Of a stretch of 64,000 nucleotides of DNA, positions 17,000 to 26,714 are shown one piece after another. Location of the stretch: assembly GCA_002441145.1 (NCBI GenBank), contig DJVK01000021.1, forward strand, positions 14,901-78,900, written 5' to 3'. Made by a program: the position numbers and the translations under genes. Source of the stretch: Candidatus Saccharibacteria bacterium UBA6258 (lineage in GTDB: Bacteria > Patescibacteriota > Saccharimonadia > Saccharimonadales > Saccharimonadaceae). The notes below the pieces were generated by a model that saw only the letters and a list, made by a program, of their open reading frames with translations, searched no databases and was not told where the DNA came from. Position 1 is the stretch's first letter. Every line of letters begins with the position of its first letter.

Positions 17000-18148
17000 A
17001 TGAAAATAAAAACTACCCAGCCCATTTTCCGTGTTCTTAGCGTCTTTACGCTTGTCGCGGTGCTCACAGTACAGTCATTATTAATAGCTCCTGCTTATGC
17101 AGGTCAAATTACACTCCGTAGCCTCACCTTGCAGGCAAACGGTGCGGTAGGCGGCGCAACACCCGGCGGCGTTGTTAACCACTTCTTCAACTTGACGACG
17201 CCAACTGCCGGCAACGTCGGAGCGGTCAAGTATGAATACTGTACAACGGCTGCAGACGTCGGTGCTGCAGTTTGTACATCTCCAACTGGGTTGGACGTCA
17301 GTGCGGCTACGCTGGGTAGCGAAGCGGGATTTACGGGCGTCGAAATCGTGGGCATCGACACCAAGTCTTTCTACATCAAGCCAATTAGCAACACACCTAT
17401 CGCTATGGGTGCCAACGCAGTGCTCCAGCACCAGTTTGGTAACATCACCAACCCGTCAACAACCAATACAACATTCTTTGTTCGTATTAGTACCTACACG
17501 ACAATTGATGCAACCGGTACGGCAGTCGACGCCGGTACAGTAACGGCAAGCACATCGACTAACATCGAACTAAGCGGCATAATGCCCGAGTCACTCGTCT
17601 TCTGTACGGGCGCCACGATTCCACTTGGTGCCGGTAGCGTCCCTGACTGTGCCAATGCGGCATCAGGTGTCATCACCTTCAACCAGCTCTTCTCTCCAAC
17701 TGACACAGCAACTTCTACATCGCAGATGGCTGCATCGACCAACGCAGGTGCCGGTTATGCCATCAGCGTCAACGGCCCAACATTGACTTCAGGTTCAAAC
17801 ACGGTCACAGCGATGGCAGCACCGCTCACGTCAATCAAGGGTACTGGCCAGTTTGGGCTAAACCTAAAAGCTAATACTATCGCAGCCGCAGCAGCAGCTT
17901 TCGGCGCAGAAGTCTCTCCAGCCACAGATCCCGTGAATGATTACCGCGGACAAGCAGCATCTGGCTACGAGCTTGTCGACACCTTCTCGTTCATCTCGGG
18001 CAGCACGGTCGCAAACAGCTACGCTGGAGGCGCCGGGGCATCAAACGCTCAGATTTACACTGTAAGTTACATCGCGAACGTACCAGGTAGCCAGCCTGCC
18101 GGTACCTACAGCACAACCCTGACCTACATCTGTACGCCTACCTACTAG
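17000..18148 (+). CDS. Secreted surface protein, paralogue A
   Basis: The 382-aa protein has a signal peptide ending near APAYAG (residues 1-35), then ITLRSLTLQANGAVGG. It is rich in Ala, Thr, Ser and Gly and holds a few cysteines in pairs (KYEYCTTAADVGAAVC; FCTGATIPLG), suggesting disulfides. Its order of segments matches the 372-aa protein at 18243 along its length: GGVVNH, EYCT, TFFVRIST, GIMPESLVFCTG, FNQLFSPTDTAT, GYAISVNG, QFGLNLKANT, AGTYSTTLTYICTPTY. The pair is a tandem duplication. A strong promoter lies upstream. A WxL-like cell-surface role is possible but not proven. Confidence 0.75.
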   Translation: MKIKTTQPIFRVLSVFTLVAVLTVQSLLIAPAYAGQITLRSLTLQANGAVGGATPGGVVNHFFNLTTPTAGNVGAVKYEYCTTAADVGAAVCTSPTGLDVSAATLGSEAGFTGVEIVGIDTKSFYIKPISNTPIAMGANAVLQHQFGNITNPSTTNTTFFVRISTYTTIDATGTAVDAGTVTASTSTNIELSGIMPESLVFCTGATIPLGAGSVPDCANAASGVITFNQLFSPTDTATSTSQMAASTNAGAGYAISVNGPTLTSGSNTVTAMAAPLTSIKGTGQFGLNLKANTIAAAAAAFGAEVSPATDPVNDYRGQAASGYELVDTFSFISGSTVANSYAGGAGASNAQIYTVSYIANVPGSQPAGTYSTTLTYICTPTY

Positions 18149-18205
18149 AACTCCCTTACCTACCGCATCAAACCACTTGTACACATACAATTAGTTATCC
18201 ACACG

Positions 18206-18235
18206 TTGACCACGAGTTTATGCTTATGGTACACT
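18206..18235 (+). promoter_or_regulatory. Promoter TTGACC-18-TACACT, leaderless
   Basis: The -35 TTGACC (18206-18211) and the -10 TACACT (18230-18235) are 18 bp apart; the ATG at 18243 is 7 nt downstream, so the mRNA should begin at the start codon. Confidence 0.65.
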
Positions 18236-18242
18236 GCTCAAT

Positions 18243-19361
18243 ATGATGAGTGCGAGGGGAAAACTATATATATTGAGCGTGCTATTAATAGCCGCATCTG
18301 TGACATCTGTCTATAAGGCGCCGGCAGTGTATGCGGCGCAAATAACAACGCGTAGCGTAACGCTACTTGCAAACGGTGCAGTAGGAGGGTCTACACCGGG
18401 CGGAGTAGTTAACCATAAGTTCGACTTTACATTACCAAGTAACTCAAGTGTCGGTTCGATTAAGTTCGAATACTGTACTATCGCCAGCGTTACCGAAGGG
18501 TGTGTCGCACCTACAGACCTTAGTGCCGCATCGGCCACATTCGGTGGTGAAGCTGGTGCTACCGGGTTTAGCATCGGATCTGCAACAACAAATATAGTGA
18601 CGATAGCACGAGCTTCTGCGACTGCTGCCACCGGCGCAGTTTCGTACACCCTTAACGGCGTCCTTAACCCATCCCCCGCTAACTACACTTTCTTCGTACG
18701 TATAAGTACCTTCGCAAGTCTCGATGGTACCGGTACCGCAATCGACACAGGTACGGTTGCTGCAAGTACAGCAAACCCCATCCAACTTACTGGTATCATG
18801 CCTGAGTCACTAATCTTCTGTACAGGAGAGACTATCGACTTGACCGTTAACGGCGACCCTAACTGTTCTACCGCAACTGGTGGTGTCATCGCATTTAACC
18901 AGCTATTCTCGCCAACCGACACAGCGACAGCTACCTCGCAGATGGCAGCCAGCACGAACGCCCTTACGGGCTATGCAATTACCGTCAACGGCACGACACT
19001 TACCTCAGGATCCGCAACCATTCCTGCAATGAGCACTGCGGCTACTGGAACCAAAGGTAAGAGTGAATTCGGTATGAACTTACGCCTTAACACCACCGCT
19101 ACCTCAACGGTTGCAGCTGGTGGCGAGATTACTCCAGTATCTGATGGCGGCGATTTACGCGCTCAAGCTCTTGCTGGCTACGAAGTTGCCGACACCTTCA
19201 AGTTCACGTCTGGTGATGTTGTCGCAGACAGTGGATTTAACACACCTGGCCCAACGAACGCACAGCGCTATACAGCTACCTACATAGCTAACGTAGCCGG
19301 TAATCAGCTCGCTGGTACATACACGACAACCTTAACTTACGTCTGCACCGCTACGTACTAG
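18243..19361 (+). CDS. Secreted surface protein, paralogue B
   Basis: The 372-aa protein has a signal peptide (about residues 1-33, ending AVYAA) and matches its neighbour at 17000 throughout: ITTRSVTLLANGAVGG, EYCTIAS, TFFVRISTF, GIMPESLIFCTG, FNQLFSPTDTATATSQMAAS, EFGMNLRLNT, AGTYTTTLTYVCTATY. The two have diverged most in the Thr/Ala-rich middle. It has its own leaderless promoter, so the two copies can be set to different levels. The DUF916-like gene follows after 5 bases, so they are probably co-transcribed. Confidence 0.75.
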   Translation: MMSARGKLYILSVLLIAASVTSVYKAPAVYAAQITTRSVTLLANGAVGGSTPGGVVNHKFDFTLPSNSSVGSIKFEYCTIASVTEGCVAPTDLSAASATFGGEAGATGFSIGSATTNIVTIARASATAATGAVSYTLNGVLNPSPANYTFFVRISTFASLDGTGTAIDTGTVAASTANPIQLTGIMPESLIFCTGETIDLTVNGDPNCSTATGGVIAFNQLFSPTDTATATSQMAASTNALTGYAITVNGTTLTSGSATIPAMSTAATGTKGKSEFGMNLRLNTTATSTVAAGGEITPVSDGGDLRAQALAGYEVADTFKFTSGDVVADSGFNTPGPTNAQRYTATYIANVAGNQLAGTYTTTLTYVCTATY

Positions 19362-19366
19362 AGACC

Positions 19367-20371
19367 ATGAAACAATACATCCACCATATCACCACACCGC
19401 TCGTCTTCGCATCATTAATACTTGTCGCATTCGCAGGCATGGCAAATGCCGTCGATCCGCCTGCACAGCCCAATAGCGCCGGTCAAGCACTCGAGATTGC
19501 ACCCCCCGTGCTTAGCCTTGTCGCAGACCCAGGTGAAGTTATTGACACTCAAATCAGCCTACGCGATGTCTCGACGTCGAGTCTTGTCGTAACAAGTACA
19601 GTTAACGACTTCACGGCCGCCGGTGAAGACGGCTCACCAAAGATCGATGTTGATAAAACCGAACCTAGTCCTTATTCTATAATTTCTTGGGTGTCGCCAC
19701 TCCCTGAACTTAATCTTAAGCCACGCCAAATCGAAAAATTGCCTGTCAAAATTACCGTCCCTGCGAACGCAGTGCCTGGTGGCTACTATGGCGTTGTTCG
19801 CTTTAGCGCCGTCCCACCAGATGTCGAAACCTCAGGTGTCTCGCTTTCTGCAAGTCTTGGTGCATTGATTTTTATTCGGGTCAATGGTGACGCAAAAGAA
19901 AGTATGGAAATCGTAGAATTTTCAGTCAACAAAGATGGTGACACAGGCTCATTCTTTGACGCTGCACCACTCGAATTCGTAGAACGCATTAAGAACACCG
20001 GTACAGTACACGAGCAGCCGGTCGGTACAATCATCGTTAAAGATATGTTCGGCAAGAATGTCGTCGGCCTAAACGTCAACCTAGAAAACCGCAACGTTCT
20101 GCCTAATAGTACACGTAAATTCACAACACCGCTCGATAAATCATCGATCGGTAACCGAATGTTATTTGGCCGCTATACTGCTGAGCTCACAAGTAAATTT
20201 GGACTCAAAGGCCAAACTGTTACTAAAAAGATTTCATTCTGGGTCATTCCATGGAAGCTCATCCTCGGAGTCATAACCATTCTCGCCATTGCAATCGTCG
20301 GTATCATCTATGCTATTCGCCGCAACAACGAACGCCTACTCGGTAAATCTCGCGGCACCCGACGTCGCTAA
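19367..20371 (+). CDS. DUF916/WxLIP-like membrane-anchored surface protein
   Basis: The 334-aa protein has a signal peptide (about residues 1-28, ending GMANA), two immunoglobulin-like beta domains and a C-terminal membrane helix (about 300-318) followed by a basic tail (RRNNERLLGKSRGTRRR). The first domain, with APPVLSLVADPGEVIDTQIS and VPGGYYGVVRF, and the second, with ERIKNTGTVHEQPVGTIIV, follow the layout of DUF916-DUF3324 proteins. In Gram-positives these hold WxL proteins and peptidoglycan. Its place directly behind three related secreted proteins supports a docking role. The family call is from pattern, not a database search. Confidence 0.6.
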   Translation: MKQYIHHITTPLVFASLILVAFAGMANAVDPPAQPNSAGQALEIAPPVLSLVADPGEVIDTQISLRDVSTSSLVVTSTVNDFTAAGEDGSPKIDVDKTEPSPYSIISWVSPLPELNLKPRQIEKLPVKITVPANAVPGGYYGVVRFSAVPPDVETSGVSLSASLGALIFIRVNGDAKESMEIVEFSVNKDGDTGSFFDAAPLEFVERIKNTGTVHEQPVGTIIVKDMFGKNVVGLNVNLENRNVLPNSTRKFTTPLDKSSIGNRMLFGRYTAELTSKFGLKGQTVTKKISFWVIPWKLILGVITILAIAIVGIIYAIRRNNERLLGKSRGTRRR

Positions 20372-20391
20372 CCCCGTGATATAATAAGCTT

Positions 20392-21342
20392 ATGCTACAG
20401 CACTTCAAGCTGATTCACCGCAGTCATAGCGGCAAGGTACGTCCTCACGAACACACTTCGTATCTTCCGCTTGCTGTCATTTTACTGGTCATCGGATTCT
20501 TCTTAACTAGTATCACGGCGACAGCCTGGGAGCGACCCGGCCCAGCATCAGGATCAATCGGTTTGAGCGGCGAGGTCCCAGCGGCACCACCGACCGTCGC
20601 AGCTACCATTAAGGTCCCCGCCAACGGTCAGCGTTTTAATCAGACGCCAATTACTGTGTCTGGAACTTGCCCAACATCTACGCTCGTGGAGCTATTTAAA
20701 AATGATATCTTCGCTGGATCAACTGCCTGTAGCGATGCCGGGACGTATTCACTAGAAATAGACCTGCTTATTGGTGCAAACACTCTCGTAGCACGCGTCT
20801 ACGACTCGCTCAACCAGCCTGGCCCCGATTCTAACGTCGTTGTCGTGTATTATGACGCCCTGCCCACACAAGCGAGCGCACTGGCTCCGTTAGTATTTGG
20901 CGGCGAACAATTAATCGTAAATACCGACGCCGTCTTCAGAGGCGCCTTCCCTAACAAAGAGATGACCATACCTATCGATATCTTAGGTGGCCGTGCGCCA
21001 TATGCAGTTAACGTTCAATGGGGTGACTCAACCAATAAGGTCGTGTCCCGTCCTGACAATGCCTCGTTCCGAACCGAACACACCTATGCCAAAGCCGGTA
21101 CCTACCAACTTTCGATCCAGGCAACAGATGCCGATGGTCGCGTTGCCTTTTTGACAGTAGCCTCAATCGTGAACGGTCAGCCAGATCCAGCGCCTACATC
21201 GACAGGATCTACCGAAAACAAGAATACTCTCTTACTCCTCTGGCCACTCTATGCGGCAACCTTTGCTGTCGTAGTCAGTTTTTGGATGGGCGAATGGCGC
21301 GAAAAGCGCTTGCTCATCAAGCATGGCGTACTCGCAGCTTAA
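20392..21342 (+). CDS. Membrane-anchored Ig/PKD-like surface protein
   Basis: The 316-aa protein has a first membrane helix near residues 24-43, an exterior part with an Ig-like fold (TIKVPANGQRFNQTPITVSG onward) and a PKD-like segment (YAVNVQWGDSTNK, then EHTYAKAGTYQLSIQATDADG), and a last helix near 282-300 with a short cytoplasmic end. PKD domains usually bind glycans or other surface proteins. TATAAT at 20380-20385 lies 6 nt before the ATG and there is no Shine-Dalgarno sequence, so a leaderless transcript is likely although it follows the DUF916-like gene by only 20 bases. Confidence 0.65.
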   Translation: MLQHFKLIHRSHSGKVRPHEHTSYLPLAVILLVIGFFLTSITATAWERPGPASGSIGLSGEVPAAPPTVAATIKVPANGQRFNQTPITVSGTCPTSTLVELFKNDIFAGSTACSDAGTYSLEIDLLIGANTLVARVYDSLNQPGPDSNVVVVYYDALPTQASALAPLVFGGEQLIVNTDAVFRGAFPNKEMTIPIDILGGRAPYAVNVQWGDSTNKVVSRPDNASFRTEHTYAKAGTYQLSIQATDADGRVAFLTVASIVNGQPDPAPTSTGSTENKNTLLLLWPLYAATFAVVVSFWMGEWREKRLLIKHGVLAA

Positions 21343-21389
21343 CCTTTGCCCCCTATAATTACTATCGTATAGATTTATTGCGAATAATG

Positions 21390-21418
21390 TTGCATTGTTA
21401 AACATAAGCGCGTATGAT
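21390..21418 (+). promoter_or_regulatory. Promoter TTGCAT-17-TATGAT
   Basis: The -35 (21390-21395) and -10 (21413-21418) boxes are 17 bp apart. They would give the 1363-aa protein gene a leader of about 78 nt, unusually long for this window. Confidence 0.55.
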
Positions 21419-21502
21419 AAAAGAGTAAAACCTTATGTGTGAGACAAAAAACGGTTTACAAAATTAACAACAAAATAAAATAACACAGAGACTAAAAACA
21501 AA

Positions 21503-24500
21503 ATGATTCTTGGTGTTTTTCGCGTTCCACGCGTTCTTAAGAGGCTAATTACTAGCGCCCTATTGTTGGGCGTATTTGTCGTTTCTGCCAATCATTTTGT
21601 TGCGCCCGCTCAAGCTGTCGCAGGAATCAACTCGCAAATTAACTTCCAAGGTCGCCTACTTAACGCATCTGGCGCCCCTGTTGCCGACGGCAACTACAAT
21701 ATGCAATTCAAGATTTACCAAGATGGCACCGGTACTGCTGCAGGCAACCCTGGCGGTACCCTTAAGTGGACCGAGAGCTACATGAACTCAGCTAGTACGG
21801 GCATTACCGTTAAGAACGGTTACGTATCGGCGCAACTCGGTTCAATTACCCCATTCGGTACCAGTATCGACTGGAACCAGGATACGCTATGGCTCAGTGT
21901 CAACGTCGGTAACACCAACGCAACCTGTACCCCATTCACCTCTTGTGCACCCGACGGCGAAATGCTACCTATGAAGCGATTATCGTCGACTCCGTTCTCA
22001 CTTAACTCAGGCATGCTCGGTGGCAAAACAGCTGCTCAGTTCTTGCAACTAGCTCAGGGTGTCCAAACCGAAGCCTCGACTAATACGTCTAGCATTTTTA
22101 TTAACAAGACTGGTAGCGGCGGCAACTTCATGCAACTACAGTCAGCCGGCACAGACGTATTTACCATTACTAGCGCAGGCGACATCCAAATGGGGGCTAA
22201 CGCGAATCACACCGTTTCGGTTGCGGCGGCGGGTGCTGGCGTTGCCGGTAAGGCACTGACTGTCAGCGCCGGTGCAGCCGGAGCGGGCGGCGCGGCTGCA
22301 GTAGGTGGCACTTTGACACTCCAAGGTGGTAGTGCGGCCGGTACAGGTAACGCAAACGGTGGCGATGTCACTATAGCTGGCGGTGCGGGTGTTGGCACCG
22401 GCGCAAATGGCCTTGTGAACCTTGGCGCATCAGCATACAGCGCCGGTACTAACCCTACTTGTACGGTTAGCTGTACGGTTAATCAGTCGATCGTGGACGG
22501 CAATAGTACGGCTATAGTCAGTGCGAGTGGCCTTGATATTGTCATTACCCTCCCTGCGCCGACAAAGAACACCGTCGGGCGCATGCTCTACGTCACGACT
22601 ACAAGTGGTAGTAACGACTTTACCCTAGCCGCTAACGCAGGCGCAGATGCGCTTAGTGTCACTATGCGCGCTAACACCACGGCAACCATGATTTGGAACG
22701 GTACGGCATGGACTCCAGGTGGTGCCAGCAACGCCATTACTCTTCAGGCGACCTACAATAACGGCACGAACCCTTCAGAAACTCCAGAGATTAAACTCGA
22801 CGGTATCCGCGGAACCATCGACATCCAAGATGCAGACACGACAATCGGCCAGGACATCCTCAACGTGCGCGGTAGCAACGCTGCGGGCTTAGGTACCGTC
22901 CTCTTCGGTGTCAGCAACAGTGGTCGTGTCACGATTCAGGGTACGACAGATAACGCATCTGCCTTTCGCGTTTTGAACGCAAGCGGTAACTACTTGTTTA
23001 ACATTAATAGTAGTAACAACTATGTGATTTCAAACTCAATCAAGTCATTAGGCAATGAGGTTACCAACCCCGGCTTCGAGGCTGGCGGTTCGCTTTCAAA
23101 TGGCGAAGAAGGCTGGTTCGGCCCATCACAAGCAAGTATTCAGGCTCTATCCGTCCATAGCGGCAACTTTGGCTTGCAAACCATGACAAACGGCACCGTT
23201 CTCGACACGTTTGCTGGCAACTACTTCGAAGTAGAGGCTGGCGAGAGTGTCTATGCTTCAGGATACGTACGCAGCACTAGCGGCGCCAACGGTGCTGGTG
23301 GTATCAAGATTACTTGGTATAACAAAGACAAGACCGTCCTTAGCTCCTCATCTGATTTACTTTTCGCAAACACTGCGTGGATATTAAGCAAAGTAAGCGG
23401 TACCGCTCCAGCGGGTACCGTTTATGCTCGTATCTCTGCGAATGTCCACTCAACTGCGACAATTGGCACCTACTACTTTGATGACTTCTACATGAAAAAG
23501 AACTCAGAAGCCGCAAGCTACACGCACCGCAATGCATCAGATAGTGCAGCTGCGTTCCGCATTCAGTCTGCTGGCGCCGCTCAGACTCTATTTACTGCTA
23601 ATACAACCAACAACACCATCAAGATTGGCGACAGCACCGGTAGCGACACCGCGACCACTCTACTCGTCGTTGACACCGCATCGGTCGACCCAACGACTGT
23701 CTCGGGTAAAGACGGTGGTATGTTCTACAATTCAACCACCAACAGCCTTAAGGCCGTTATTGGTGGCGCTGTCGTCGATATCTGTACCACTGCAGTCACT
23801 TGTAACGGTTACTCTGCGGCAGCTGGCTCATCAATCCAATTGCAGACTACTACTCCTGGTACTTCACAGATCGGTCACTTCAACATTACTGGTACCGGTA
23901 TTCTTACTCGACTACAAACTCAGGACCGTACAACTGTAAACAGCGACAACCTTACCATCACGACTGGTAACTCTACCCTCGCCGGTGGTAAATCTGGCGA
24001 CCTCAAGCTTGATGTCGGTACCGCTGGAGCTGGTGGTACGCTTGGCGCAATTACGATTGGTCACGCGGGAGTCAAAACAACGATGGGTGGCAATTTAGAA
24101 ATCCAAGGCGCGAATACGCTTACGCTTGGTACGAGCAGTGCTGCTAATGGATCAATACTCTTCAAGACTTCTCAGGGTGCGAACACTGTAACGCTACAGG
24201 CACCAGACCAAAACCCATCTGAAAACGTCGTCCTTAAGCTCCCTACTAGCGTTACTGGCACGGCTGGCTACTGTTTGAAGAACACGACCAATGATGGCCA
24301 GTTGCAGTTCCAGGACTGTGCTGCGGGTATTAGTGTCAACTTGCAAGATGTCTACGACAACAGTGCGCCTGCAAATGTGAACTTGGCGAGCGGTAAAGAC
24401 TTCTCGATCACTTCTGTCGACTCAACCGTAGACCCTAACGTGTTCATTAACCTACAGTGTGTAAACGGATGCGGCACCAATGGCGGTCGCTTCGCTGTTC

Positions 24501-25594
24501 AAAACGGTGGCGTCGACGTACTTTCTGTGTTGCCTAACGGTGGCGGCATCAGTTTGAACGAAGATGTACAAATCGGATCGGGCACTACCGACGCTGTCAT
24601 GAACAAGCTCCAGCTCGACAGCTATAATGGTGCGGACCAAGATGTCATTAACTGTACCTCGACGCTCAACCAAGGTACGCTCTATTACAACACGTCAATG
24701 GGTAGCATCCGTGGCTGTGTAAGTGGCGTATGGACTGACATCTCTAACCCAGACACACTTGGTCTGCTTACCTTCGGTATCGTGCCTTCAAGTGGTAGCC
24801 CGAGCGACGCGTACGACCTACCGTCGTTGATTAGCAACGGTTCTTCTGGCCCTTGTAAGGTATCGCGAACAGCGAACAATACCGTTCAAGTAAACGCTTG
24901 TACCGCCTATTCTAACGGACGCCGCGTCAGCGTCGACTCACAAGCCCTATACATTAACCAGCCAGCGTTTGGGGCACTGAGTATCACTATGGACGCCACG
25001 AACGTATGGGCACACGTATGTCTTGATCCAACCACAGGTAAGGCGCGTTGGTCATCCCACCTTGATGGCACCGGTGCAGCGACCGCAAACGCTGAACTCC
25101 CAGCCTTTAGCGCCGCTAAACCGATTCTCTGCCTCGCAGACGTCCAGTGGTCAAACACTTCGTCAGCTATCGACAACCTGTACGACGTACGCACCTTTAG
25201 CTCAACCCTAAAAGAAGCTGTCATTACGTCGAGCGCCGTCGAATTAGGCATGCTCGTCGATGCCGGCACCACTGGCGCTATGCAACCAGGAGCATCAGCC
25301 AGCCAGAAGCTCTACGGCCTTGTGCTCGTCGCCGACTCCGCAAACCCAACATCTGCAGGTGCACCTAACGCTATCGTCGGAACAACCGGCCCAGGCTGGG
25401 TAAAGGCAATCGCCGGTACCGCCGGGCAGTTCATCCGATCAAGTACGACGGCTGGTTACGGAAGAACAATCATCGCCATTCCGAACAACTCCTTCTACTT
25501 CTCTGCAGGCAACACGCGTACCAATTACAGCACAGCCTGTACTACAACGTCCGACTGTGCAGGATCGCTCTACGTGAACTTCAACGTGCGCTAA
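21503..25594 (+). CDS. Giant beta-repeat surface protein (1363 aa)
   Basis: This is the largest gene of the window. A signal peptide (about residues 1-38, ending PAQAVAG) precedes an N-terminal domain with INFQGRLLNASGAPVADGNY, a motif I associate with large CPR surface and fibre proteins. There follow Gly/Ala-rich repeats (about 230-310), a carbohydrate-module-like segment (about 520-660, starting EVTNPGFEAGG), a series of tail-fibre-like beta repeats, and a C-terminal domain (LVDAGTTGAMQPGA, VKAIAGTAGQF) that recalls phage tail spikes. It is probably secreted and may be an adhesin or surface fibre for contact with other cells. No membrane anchor is visible at the C-terminus. Confidence 0.7.
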   Translation: MILGVFRVPRVLKRLITSALLLGVFVVSANHFVAPAQAVAGINSQINFQGRLLNASGAPVADGNYNMQFKIYQDGTGTAAGNPGGTLKWTESYMNSASTGITVKNGYVSAQLGSITPFGTSIDWNQDTLWLSVNVGNTNATCTPFTSCAPDGEMLPMKRLSSTPFSLNSGMLGGKTAAQFLQLAQGVQTEASTNTSSIFINKTGSGGNFMQLQSAGTDVFTITSAGDIQMGANANHTVSVAAAGAGVAGKALTVSAGAAGAGGAAAVGGTLTLQGGSAAGTGNANGGDVTIAGGAGVGTGANGLVNLGASAYSAGTNPTCTVSCTVNQSIVDGNSTAIVSASGLDIVITLPAPTKNTVGRMLYVTTTSGSNDFTLAANAGADALSVTMRANTTATMIWNGTAWTPGGASNAITLQATYNNGTNPSETPEIKLDGIRGTIDIQDADTTIGQDILNVRGSNAAGLGTVLFGVSNSGRVTIQGTTDNASAFRVLNASGNYLFNINSSNNYVISNSIKSLGNEVTNPGFEAGGSLSNGEEGWFGPSQASIQALSVHSGNFGLQTMTNGTVLDTFAGNYFEVEAGESVYASGYVRSTSGANGAGGIKITWYNKDKTVLSSSSDLLFANTAWILSKVSGTAPAGTVYARISANVHSTATIGTYYFDDFYMKKNSEAASYTHRNASDSAAAFRIQSAGAAQTLFTANTTNNTIKIGDSTGSDTATTLLVVDTASVDPTTVSGKDGGMFYNSTTNSLKAVIGGAVVDICTTAVTCNGYSAAAGSSIQLQTTTPGTSQIGHFNITGTGILTRLQTQDRTTVNSDNLTITTGNSTLAGGKSGDLKLDVGTAGAGGTLGAITIGHAGVKTTMGGNLEIQGANTLTLGTSSAANGSILFKTSQGANTVTLQAPDQNPSENVVLKLPTSVTGTAGYCLKNTTNDGQLQFQDCAAGISVNLQDVYDNSAPANVNLASGKDFSITSVDSTVDPNVFINLQCVNGCGTNGGRFAVQNGGVDVLSVLPNGGGISLNEDVQIGSGTTDAVMNKLQLDSYNGADQDVINCTSTLNQGTLYYNTSMGSIRGCVSGVWTDISNPDTLGLLTFGIVPSSGSPSDAYDLPSLISNGSSGPCKVSRTANNTVQVNACTAYSNGRRVSVDSQALYINQPAFGALSITMDATNVWAHVCLDPTTGKARWSSHLDGTGAATANAELPAFSAAKPILCLADVQWSNTSSAIDNLYDVRTFSSTLKEAVITSSAVELGMLVDAGTTGAMQPGASASQKLYGLVLVADSANPTSAGAPNAIVGTTGPGWVKAIAGTAGQFIRSSTTAGYGRTIIAIPNNSFYFSAGNTRTNYSTACTTTSDCAGSLYVNFNVR

Positions 25595-25609
25595 GGTATA
25601 ATTACTAGT

Positions 25610-26164
25610 ATGAATACTATATGGGGTAGCGTACGTGCACATTGGCGCAAAATCATCGCCGTCATTGTCGCGCTCTGTCTGTTGGGCGGTATCGGCTATG
25701 TTGTCTATGCATTCACGCAACAACGCGATAATCCTATTCCAACCGAAGTGAGTAATGCGCTTACCTTTTCCCCGCTCATCTTACCGAACTATGTCACCGA
25801 TTACACGACATCCAACTACCAGATAGGTACGGGTGAAAATCAAGAACAGTTTTTCACCTACGATATTCATGGCCCCAACGACACTATCGTGAGTGTCACA
25901 GAGTCCCGTCAACCACCTGAGTTTAGTGAAGTCGCAGAGTATAAGGATCGGTTTTTGACCAACGTCGTCATGCAAACGTCTAGTATCAGTACGGCTGGCG
26001 GCACACTTTACTTAGGTAGACAAGCTAGACAGGCAGACAAGCAGCTGGCAGTCATGCTTGAGCGCGGTTTGTTGATCTTTATGAATCCTAGCCGACCCCT
26101 CGATGAATCAACATGGCGCGATATCGCTGATCAATTAGAAATCCAGCGGATGCGAAAAAAATAA
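25610..26164 (+). CDS. Membrane-anchored protein, unknown, 184 aa
   Basis: The protein has an N-terminal signal anchor (about residues 12-35) and an extracytoplasmic domain of mixed alpha/beta pattern with FSPLILPNYVTDYTT and YDIHGPNDTIVSVTESRQPP. I do not recognise the family. TATAAT at 25597-25602 lies 7 nt before the ATG, so the mRNA is probably leaderless; the gene follows the giant protein after 15 bases. The gene on the other strand converges on it after a 5-base gap. Confidence 0.6.
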   Translation: MNTIWGSVRAHWRKIIAVIVALCLLGGIGYVVYAFTQQRDNPIPTEVSNALTFSPLILPNYVTDYTTSNYQIGTGENQEQFFTYDIHGPNDTIVSVTESRQPPEFSEVAEYKDRFLTNVVMQTSSISTAGGTLYLGRQARQADKQLAVMLERGLLIFMNPSRPLDESTWRDIADQLEIQRMRKK

Positions 26165-26182
26165 CCGTCTTATTCGACGGTT
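26154..26182 (-). terminator. Terminator at a convergent gene pair
   Basis: The stem AACCGTC / GACGGTT with a 6-nt loop is followed on the minus strand by ATTTTTTT. It overlaps the last codons of the minus-strand gene at 26170. Confidence 0.7.
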
Positions 26183-26697
26183 ACATCACCTCGTGCGTAT
26201 GCCGATTGGCTACCGTGAGCACAGGTAACTTCGACCGGCCAAACTCCCGACTGCGTATCCGGTGTTACAGTCCATGTCCAACTTAATACGCCAAATTCAT
26301 CGGCAGCCTTTGGTATCAGTCCCGAGTCTTTGCTTTCACGTTTGTCGGAATTATAAGTAAACTTAATACTACATGTAGCCGTAGGGAGCGTCTTGATAGA
26401 TATAGATGAATTCCCACCCCGGCTCACCGGAGACGTCAAGGTTTGCACGCTGATGCCCACTTTCGCATCATCAGCTATTTTTACGGGTGCTTTAGGGGCA
26501 ACAGCTTTACTCACCACATCAGGCAACGGTGTCGCCTCTACCGCCTCTTGTTGGCTCATGTACCATGTATAAGCAGTTCCACCGGTAAACAATAGTCCAG
26601 CCAGTATAACAACGGCAATAATGCTGCTGCGGATAGATCGACGCCTCCGCTCGACAGTATAATACCGAGCGTTACCGTGCTTGAGACTTTGGAGCAT
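26170..26697 (-). CDS. Single-helix membrane protein, unknown, 175 aa
   Basis: A basic N-terminus (ERRRRSIRSS) precedes one membrane helix (about residues 25-45) and an exterior Ig-like beta domain with one pair of cysteines (TATCSIKFTYNSD and VEVTCAHGSQS) that could form a disulfide. I do not recognise the family; the layout suggests a surface-exposed beta sandwich. It follows the gene at 26715 by 17 bases on the same strand, so the two are probably one operon. Confidence 0.6.
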   Translation of the reverse strand: MLQSLKHGNARYYTVERRRRSIRSSIIAVVILAGLLFTGGTAYTWYMSQQEAVEATPLPDVVSKAVAPKAPVKIADDAKVGISVQTLTSPVSRGGNSSISIKTLPTATCSIKFTYNSDKRESKDSGLIPKAADEFGVLSWTWTVTPDTQSGVWPVEVTCAHGSQSAYARGDVTVE

Positions 26698-26714
26698 TGA
26701 GCGTGGCCTCTAGG

